Position numbers and translations under genes: made by a program
Assembly (NCBI GenBank): GCA_021613375.1
Contig: CM038703.1
Span: forward strand, 25,780,194-25,844,193
Direction of reading: 5' to 3'
From: Megaleporinus macrocephalus
Taxonomy: Eukaryota > Chordata > Actinopteri > Characiformes > Anostomidae
Length of the DNA stretch: 64,000 bases
Shown here: positions 57,300-64,000 of the stretch, one piece after another
Layout of the letters: each line of letters starts with the position of its first letter
How positions within the stretch are numbered: the stretch's first letter is position 1
The notes under the pieces: generated by a model
What the model saw: only the letters and a program-made list of their open reading frames with translations
Databases searched by the model: none
What the model was told of the DNA's origin: nothing

Positions 57300-57632
57300 C
57301 TACAATTTTGTACACATGCCTACTTGCATCCTTTGTAACTTCCTCAGTGGTCTCTAGTGCAAGATTTTCATGTTTAAACACCAGAACTCTCCCAGAGTGG
57401 CAGGAAGATACTTTGAAATGCTACAACCAGTTTGGGCTAGATTACAAAAGACTAACCATTCATGTATTACATTCATTTTCAGTGTTTATCATTTTATTTT
57501 TATTTTATATTTATTATATTATTATACTTTGTTATCTCATCTATTGGTAAATGGTGGAACAGCAAAGTAAGAATTTCATTGTACAGTGTAACTCTCTGTT
57601 CTGCTGTGCATATGACAATAAAACTCTTGAAT
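57300..57632 (+). mobile_element. LINE 3' end (L2/CR1-like)
   Basis: Ends with GAATTTCATTGTACAGTGTA and GCATATGACAATAAAACTCT, then TGAATCTT, a typical 3' end of L2/CR1-like LINEs in fish. No coding part. The 5' boundary is approximate. Confidence 0.55.
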
Positions 57633-57639
57633 CTTCAGT

Positions 57640-60280
57640 ATTTGACAAAAGAGCATGAGAAGTTGTTTGCAAAAGTTTGGGTGCTTCTAGTAAAATTACA
57701 TATTCTGTACACATCCACTACAGAACAAACTTCTACACATTTTAATACAAAATGTAATTGTTGTTTGACATATTGGCTTGTATTCCAGTTATGGCACATT
57801 TGTTGAAAAATGCTGAAGTTTGTTGTGTGGAAATGTTGTTACTAGTTTTCATTTCAGAATTCAATAAAACGTTTGACAAGGAATATTTAAACTTTTGTGT
57901 ATGACTCAATAAAACTCAATATTTACAAACTAATGTAATTTTTAAAGGGTGAGTGAATAATCAGACACTTTTTTTAGTTTTGAATGTGACAGTGCTACCT
58001 CTCAGGCCTTCTTATCATTTGTAGTGGTGCATGATTTAGTAATCCAAGCCGTGATGTCTTCAGCTTTAGAGCCTGTAAAGCAGCAAATATTATAATTCAT
58101 GTCTACTCTTGATAGCAGTTACTGTATTTTGGAAAGAGAAAAATTTTAGTTAGTGTATTATTTTTTTTTTACCTTTAAGATCCTGTTTTGTTGTAAAGTT
58201 ATGTGGGTTAAAATGCAGTTATCTTTTCCTCAGCTGATGCTCACTGAAACACTACAGATCATTCCTTTGTGTCTTTAGCTGGCTTGGACAAACTGTACAA
58301 GCTCTTATACTCGGGTTAATTCAGTACAAACTTGTGCATCCTATTCGTTCTTTTATTGCTACAAACAATTTCTGATAAGCACATTCTCCAGCTAGTTGGA
58401 GGAGTAATTTTTCCATTGATCTTAGCTCATGGAGGGTTAACTTATTTTTGTTTTACAGATCCAGTAGGTTAAGTATTATATTGTCCTGTTTGCTATTGTT
58501 TTATTAATAGTTTTTGTGACTGCTGTATGATTTAATGTTGAACAGGAAGTTTTGGACAAGAAGCTGACTTGAGCCACAAAATGCTGTCTGTATTTTTGAA
58601 ATGGGAATTTAGACCATAAAATATTCTACCTAAATGTTTTATATAAAGAGCAATCTGTGAATAAATACTGTGGTGGGACAATTTTGATATAATAGCACTC
58701 ATTAGAACAATTTACCTTTGTGGAGCTCAGTGATAGCAAATTAATGCTTAGTGACATTAGGTTACATTTTAGCAATATTAGTAATATGACTCATCAACAA
58801 GCTTGTAATTCGTAACTCAGAAGAAATGCATACACAGAACTAAATATATTAGGTTCTTAACATTTTTATTTACCGCAGGGGGTGATGGGCTTCATTCTTT
58901 TTGCCATATGGACACACACTGGTCTATTGATATTTCAGCCATAGACTATATATTTATATCCCTGGCTGGAATCTCTAGACATGTTTGTCACATAATCTCC
59001 AGAGATGTTTGTCACTTATGTTTTTTTTTACAGTTTTACATGTGACCACCAAACACTATAGCTTGTATTTCCAGCAAAAAACGATAAAACCAGTTTAGTT
59101 CAGGGGTTCAGGAATAATGCCGTTGATGTAGTGTATTCTTTAGATTTCTCGTAATACAACATTTGTTAGCTGCATGAGGCATGACTGGTTAGGTAAATGG
59201 CCACAAAACAGACAGTGAAGATGCAGAAAAATAAAGAAGTTTGCCTTAATGGTGGCATAGAATGCATTATTTAATTATTTTTTAATTATTCTCTGATGTC
59301 TATATAGATCTGTGAGGTTGTGATGTGAAAAATGCCCAAGTGAGGTTTTACACTTCCATTTACAGCCCTATGATTTGGCCCTGGAATAAAACAAGCTGTT
59401 TTGCCCTTTATGGTACACTTATAAATATTTTGATGAGCTTTGCTCTAATTGGTTGATATAATTGCAACATGTTGATAATAAAGATAATAAAGCGAACTGC
59501 AATAACAACTAAAGTAAATTAAAGTTGTTACTCGCTACAAAACCTTCAGTTTAGAATAATCTGCTTTAACTGTCAAAAAGTGGATAAAATTACACAGTTT
59601 AGCTGTAACTTACTGGTTGCTGTTCCTCTCTTTTCACTGTGCAAAAGCTCAATGTAGTTCTAAGTTTAAGAAACTGTCTGGAGTAAAATGTGCAGAGCAC
59701 ACCAACATTAAAATGAATGAAATGATAGTTGTTTGGGATTTTGTGGGCAGTGCAGTGGCTTTCTGTTAAACAGCTTGTTTTGCAAATGGTGCCGCAGATA
59801 TATTGTGGTGCCTGAGCAAACCGTAACGTTTAGGGCAGAAAGGAACATTCGATTAAGAAGCCGGTGAACAGAAACCCAATTTTCCCTCATTTCAAGATTA
59901 GCATCATCCACAATCCAAGAAAAACTGTTCATACTTTTGATTCTTTTCTCTGTTTATTGGTAGTCTATGGTAGTCTATAAGTTATATTGGTAGTCTAGTA
60001 ATGGTTCTGTTAAGTTACCGTCTTATTTGATGGCAAATGATTTAGTTGTTAGTCAGCTTATGGTTATCTATAGCTGATTTGTTGCTAGTCAGTGGAATTA
60101 GCACATCTCAAAGTAAAAGTCACAAGTGCCCGTTTAGACAAACTGCTAGAAACTTAAGTGCAGGCTGGTACAAGTTTCGACCATAGTTATATTCTGTCTT
60201 GCATGAAACTTGCTTTTGCTTTGCCTGTTGCAAACTTTGTGTTTCCAGATCCAAACCCGAGGTGGAAACAGAAACACCAA
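57640..60280. other. Intergenic, nothing recognised
   Basis: About 2.6 kb of AT-rich sequence without recognisable exons, transposons or structured repeats. Confidence 0.5.
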
Positions 60281-60287
60281 TTGGAAG

Positions 60288-60344
60288 GGGGTGCTTGACC
60301 GATACAGTGGTTTCTGCAGGACAGCTGTATCGGTCAAGCATCTC
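60288..60344. other. Strong hairpin (16-20 bp stem, 17-nt loop)
   Basis: TGCTTGACCGATACAG at 60,292-60,307 is perfectly inverted at 60,325-60,340, and the stem extends four more bases with G-U pairs. The loop is TGGTTTCTGCAGGACAG. It lies inside a 109-codon open frame without known domains. A small inverted repeat, a transposon footprint or a hairpin RNA are all possible. Confidence 0.6.
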
Positions 60345-60710
60345 TTGAAGACAGTTGAAAGTATCGTGCAGCTACTGGCTCAAACCCAGGTAGAAAAGAA
60401 AAGGTACCACAAGGCAGAACAAGCCTGGTACAGATTTTCATTATACAGGTACTGCTGTGTGACCCTGTGTATTCTGTTCTATTCTAGTCTACCAAAGATC
60501 CAAAATCTTTTTTTTATAATTTTGGTCTTCATGTGTTGATTGCTGGACCACATTACAAAAATGGGATATTGTCGTTGTATTCCTCCTGTCCCCAGTTATT
60601 AAAAATTAAACTATGCCCTTGTTTACGTACCCTGTATAGTTAAGACAGCATAACTCCCAAGTATAGACAAACACAATGTGCTTAACCTAATACCACATGA
60701 ACAATTATAG

Positions 60711-61326
60711 TGGGTGTGTCTCAAAACCTAGTGAGCTGCCTACATAGGCAGGATTTTACGTCATAGTATGCGCGCTCCCGACATGTAGGCTGTCCCAATT
60801 CTTAGATACCTTAAACATGCTATACCTTAAACATGCTGTCTATTAAGGCACCTTATTTTGACCTGATTTTAAGGAAGCATCGAACACTTCCCCAGCCGCT
60901 AAGGCAATCCCATGATGCAATGCAGGCAAATTTATGAGAAGTGAAGTCGTTTTAAAATGTAATTTATTTCAAATCTCTCTGGGTGTTTTTAATGTGTTTC
61001 TTGTCATATAATCACACAAAACAGTATTTTATTTGCAACTTTGTAATGAGTCAATTAGCATTTTGCAGTTTTATACTCGAGCCATTATTATTTATGCTAG
61101 CGAATTTTTAAGCCTTGGGCTATTGTTTTGGATGCCGGCCGGTAGCTTAGCAACCAGTTAAACCACCGTTGCGTGCTGCAGTGGGCGGGAACAAGCGGTG
61201 ATGCAGTCGCTCTCTAACTAGAGTGTCTCAATAATCTTTTTTATGAGTAGAGATGTTAGACAGAACACTGCCTACTTAAACAGCTGCCTGCCGAGACAGC
61301 TTACTAGGTTTTGATACAGACCCAGT
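60711..61326. mobile_element. MITE with TGGGT(C/G)TGT ends
   Basis: Left end TGGGTGTGTCTCAAAACCTA and right end (reverse complement) TGGGTCTGTATCAAAACCTA, continuing with AGCTG(C/T)CT and GGCAG in both. The unit is about 615 bp with no transposase. It is a typical non-autonomous DNA element of fish. The superfamily is not assigned. Confidence 0.75.
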
Positions 61327-61363
61327 ATTTCATGTTTTATTGGACACATCTATTAAACGTTCA

Positions 61364-61865
61364 CAGTGCTAGTGGAAAAAGTAAGTAAACCCTTCTTGCT
61401 GCATTACTGATAACTTCTACTGAGCTTCAGCTGGAGGACAGCCACCCTGACCTTATTCTGTAGGATACCTTGATAAACTTGAGAATTCATTTTTCCCTCA
61501 GTGATGGCAAGCAGTCCAGGCCCCAAAGCAGCAAAGCAGCCCCAAATCATGATGCTCCCACCACCAATTTACCATTGGAATTTTTTTATGTTGGTATGTT
61601 TTCATGTTATTATACAGTGCCCTTTTACGGCTACATAGTGCCGCGTGTTCTTCCCAAACAATTCAACCTTTGTTTCATCAGTCAACAAAATATTTTCCCA
61701 GTAGCATTATGGAGTGTGAAGGTACTCTTTGGCACTCTTTTGGCAACCTCAGGCATGCAGTGATGTTTTTTTTTTTAAGCACCGGCTTCCTCTGTGGTGT
61801 CCTGCCATAGACACCATGCCTGTTCAATGATTTGCGTATGGTAGACTCAGAAAAAACTGTTATTG
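61364..61865 (-). mobile_element. Tc1-like transposon remnant
   Basis: Left end CAGTGCTAGTGGAAAAAGTA. On the minus strand, transposase pieces include NILLTDETKVELFGKN (second catalytic region) and GGGSIMIWGCFAALGPG, the most conserved Tc1 core motif, in broken frames. The right end and N-terminal half are missing. Confidence 0.75.
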
Positions 61866-61869
61866 GGTT

Positions 61870-62635
61870 GCTTTACAAATACTAGGCCTATTCAAAGTCT
61901 GGTTTTCTAGTTTACTTCGAGTTGAAATCTGTATCATGCACAGCCATAAAAATATATATATATTACAAAATATATAAACAAATAAGATGCTGTAGTTGCT
62001 GTAGTAGGTGCATAATTTAGCAAACCATATTAACCATATATACAAAAATATTATTATATCAATTATTAGATCATAGTGTAAGTCAAAGTATGCCTTACAT
62101 ATGTGGGTAAATGTGTTTTGCATTGTGCTAATGTCAGGGAGTGCAACGATAGATAACGCTTTAATGTTACACGTTAAGCATGCATGGTTAAAATGTAATG
62201 CATCAAACACCATTGTACTATGATGACTTTTATGGTGAAAGTGGTTTGATGGATTGTGCATTAAGCATGTCACAGAGAAAATAAATGTGATCTCTCTTTT
62301 AAATGAACATTAACTTTTGACTGGTAAGTTTTAGATGCCTGAAGTAGAATTAATAACTAGTCAAAATACCAATTTGACTAGTCGTAATTGTCAGTGAGTA
62401 ATGTCATAACAAAGATTTGTACTATTAATTACTAGTAAAGAAGTGTATGTTGGTGTCTGTAATTGGAACAAAATTAAATCATGTCACATAACATTTAACA
62501 AAGACAAATAAAAGATGGAAAATAGAATATTGTACATATTCCAGATCATACAAGATAGACATTTAATATAGGTCAGTATAGATGTGCTAGATTGAAGTAT
62601 CAGTAAAGTGTGGAGTGAGTTTGTACTGAGGTGTG
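61870..62635. other. No gene or repeat recognised
   Basis: AT-rich intergenic sequence. The 137-codon minus-strand frame at 62,273-61,860 is rich in Ile, Phe and Tyr and has no domain. Confidence 0.45.
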
Positions 62636-62639
62636 GATG

Positions 62640-63125
62640 TGGTTTAGATTGTCTGTGTAGATTATCATGATGATGATTCAGGTGTATTGACAAGCCCCTT
62701 GACCGATACTCCAGTCCACATGTCCAGCAGCCTGATGACTCAAGGGAAAAAGCTGTCTTGGAACCGGCAGGGTATGGACTTTATGCTTCTGTACGTCCTG
62801 CCACTCAGCAGCTGTGAGAACACACAACTGCTTGGGTGCGTGGAGTTCTTTAGAATCCTCCTAATGTTCATCAGGCAGTGGCTGGTGTATAAATGCAGGC
62901 AGTTTTGAAGCTGAACCCAGGAGATGTCCCAGGCTGTCCATACCACCCTCTGCAGAACTTCGCGTTTTCCAGCAGTGCAGTTTCAATAGCAGGTAGTGAT
63001 GGAGCCCGATAAAATGCTCTCCACAGTGCATGTGGAAGATATTCTGAGGATGTGGGAGTTCATGCCAAACTTCCTCAGCCATCTGAAGTAGGAGAAGCGC
63101 TATTGTGCCTTTTCACCACCTGTGG
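62640..63125 (-). mobile_element. LINE RT 3' fragment (L2-like)
   Basis: On the minus strand, in several frames, the sequence gives TVESILSG-like (ALWRAFYRAPSL), NCTAG-like, QLLSGRTYRSIKSIPCR and SFFPQAIRLLD-like stretches. These match the C-terminal RT region seen at 10,749-10,174 in order and spacing. It is a decayed relative, oriented the same way. Confidence 0.6.
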
Positions 63126-64000
63126 TATGTTCAGTTCAGTATCTAATTACATTGGGAAGATCTATGAGTCAGTTGTATCTAGTGACAAAACCATGATTAC
63201 TAGTGAAAACTATACATTTCATAAGCTCGTATGATATGTTCTTGTTGCTAATGATGTAATACTAGAATTAAGTCAGGGGTGCATGACAGTTTCATAGAGA
63301 ATGTGTTATTTATACATGTGTTATTTATACATTCTAAACTAATATCTGTTCATAGGTGTCATTTTAGGCTAAAACGGCTTACCATATATGTCATCCTGGC
63401 AATATGACTAGTCAAAAGGGCTTTATAGGTATGTATACTTGATAGTAAGACTAGTAAAACTTTTACTGGATCTGGAATGCTGATAAGGTAGTTCCAGTTC
63501 TAGTTTGAATGTTTAGCTTTCATGCCAGTGTCTAAAAAAACTTGGGAATACTAAGCTTAAAGTCATATATTGTTTAAAAAAGTATTTACAAATGAACAAA
63601 TTTATTTATATATTTTGACTGCCAGACACCAGTTTAGATTTTAGAACAAGCATACTGATTACATTACAGAAAAATGACTGCAGAAAGCTAGAGGGCACCC
63701 ATAAGTGAGTCCTTAGTAAATGAGGATGAAAAAAGCTAAACAGTTAAAAACAAAAAGTATTTTGTATTTCTACATCATTGAGAGCAGCTCATTAGAAGTT
63801 CTGTCCCTGTGGTTTACCCTGTATGTGCCTAGATAAAGCACTTACATTTGTGTATTATGTTGTGGCTATGTGGCTATATTCGCATTGCGTTCCCGCTTGT
63901 AAAAGAAATTGTATTACAGTGTCAGAAAAATGTCTGAGATCACAAGTGAAAATGCTTCTGTTTTGCATTAATTTCTAATTTAAAAAAAATGTCTACACTT
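63126..64000. other. Intergenic, nothing recognised
   Basis: AT-rich sequence to the window end with no recognisable exon, repeat or structure. Confidence 0.5.

Noticed and set aside
57640..57960. Possible MITE with AAAAGTTTGGGTGC and AAACTTTTGTGTATG ends
   Set aside because: The ends do not pair well enough as inverted repeats to support a call.
60210..60539. 109-codon frame over the hairpin
   Set aside because: No domain and the frame is interrupted in character by the inverted repeat; probably chance.
1..64000. Bacterial-type systems: CRISPR arrays, operons, phage, toxin-antitoxin or integron structures
   Set aside because: None seen; intron-containing vertebrate genes and fish transposons account for the recognisable content.

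Overview
The window is vertebrate nuclear DNA, almost certainly from a ray-finned fish. Two intron-containing vertebrate genes with GT-AG introns are present. The rest is dominated by fish-type transposons: Tc1/mariner, L2/CR1-like and L1-like LINEs, hAT, MITEs and a tRNA-derived SINE. Several repeat types resemble those of otophysan fish (characins, catfish, carps), but that placement is inference.

Region 1 (1-7,200) holds the last four coding exons and the long 3' UTR of a glycogen synthase kinase 3 gene on the + strand. Its C-terminal tail is of the alpha type (gsk3a). The exons splice in frame over 1,953-3,646, and a polyadenylation signal lies at 7,168.

Region 2 (7,560-32,350) is one gene on the + strand. 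A CG-rich promoter and probable non-coding first exon lie only about 0.4 kb after the gsk3a end. Six coding exons (16,471-32,111) join in frame into an 850-residue protein with about 16 C2H2-type zinc fingers, best matched to ZNF574. In human, GSK3A, ZNF526 and ZNF574 sit in the same part of 19q13.2, so the neighbourhood supports both calls. The introns carry a SINE, a palindromic DNA element split by a LINE, an L2/CR1-like LINE with an intact esterase ORF1, and two Tc1 copies. Three neighbouring fingers in the third coding exon have lost zinc ligands or half their length.

Region 3 (32,350-64,000) has no recognisable host gene. It contains decayed Tc1 elements (35.3, 37.4 and 61.4 kb), LINE 3' ends, a probable solo LTR with target duplications (40.3 kb), and a cluster of palindromic DNA elements (46.4-50.3 kb). 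It also has a 5'-truncated L1-like LINE (51.6-54.3 kb), a hAT remnant with a BED finger (55.2 kb), a 79-bp tandem duplication (57.0 kb), a strong hairpin (60.3 kb) and a MITE (60.7 kb). I saw no operon, CRISPR array, phage or other defence-like system. The points most worth checking are the decayed fingers of the ZNF574-like gene, the two large inverted repeats, and the LINE that keeps its esterase while most of its polymerase is deleted.
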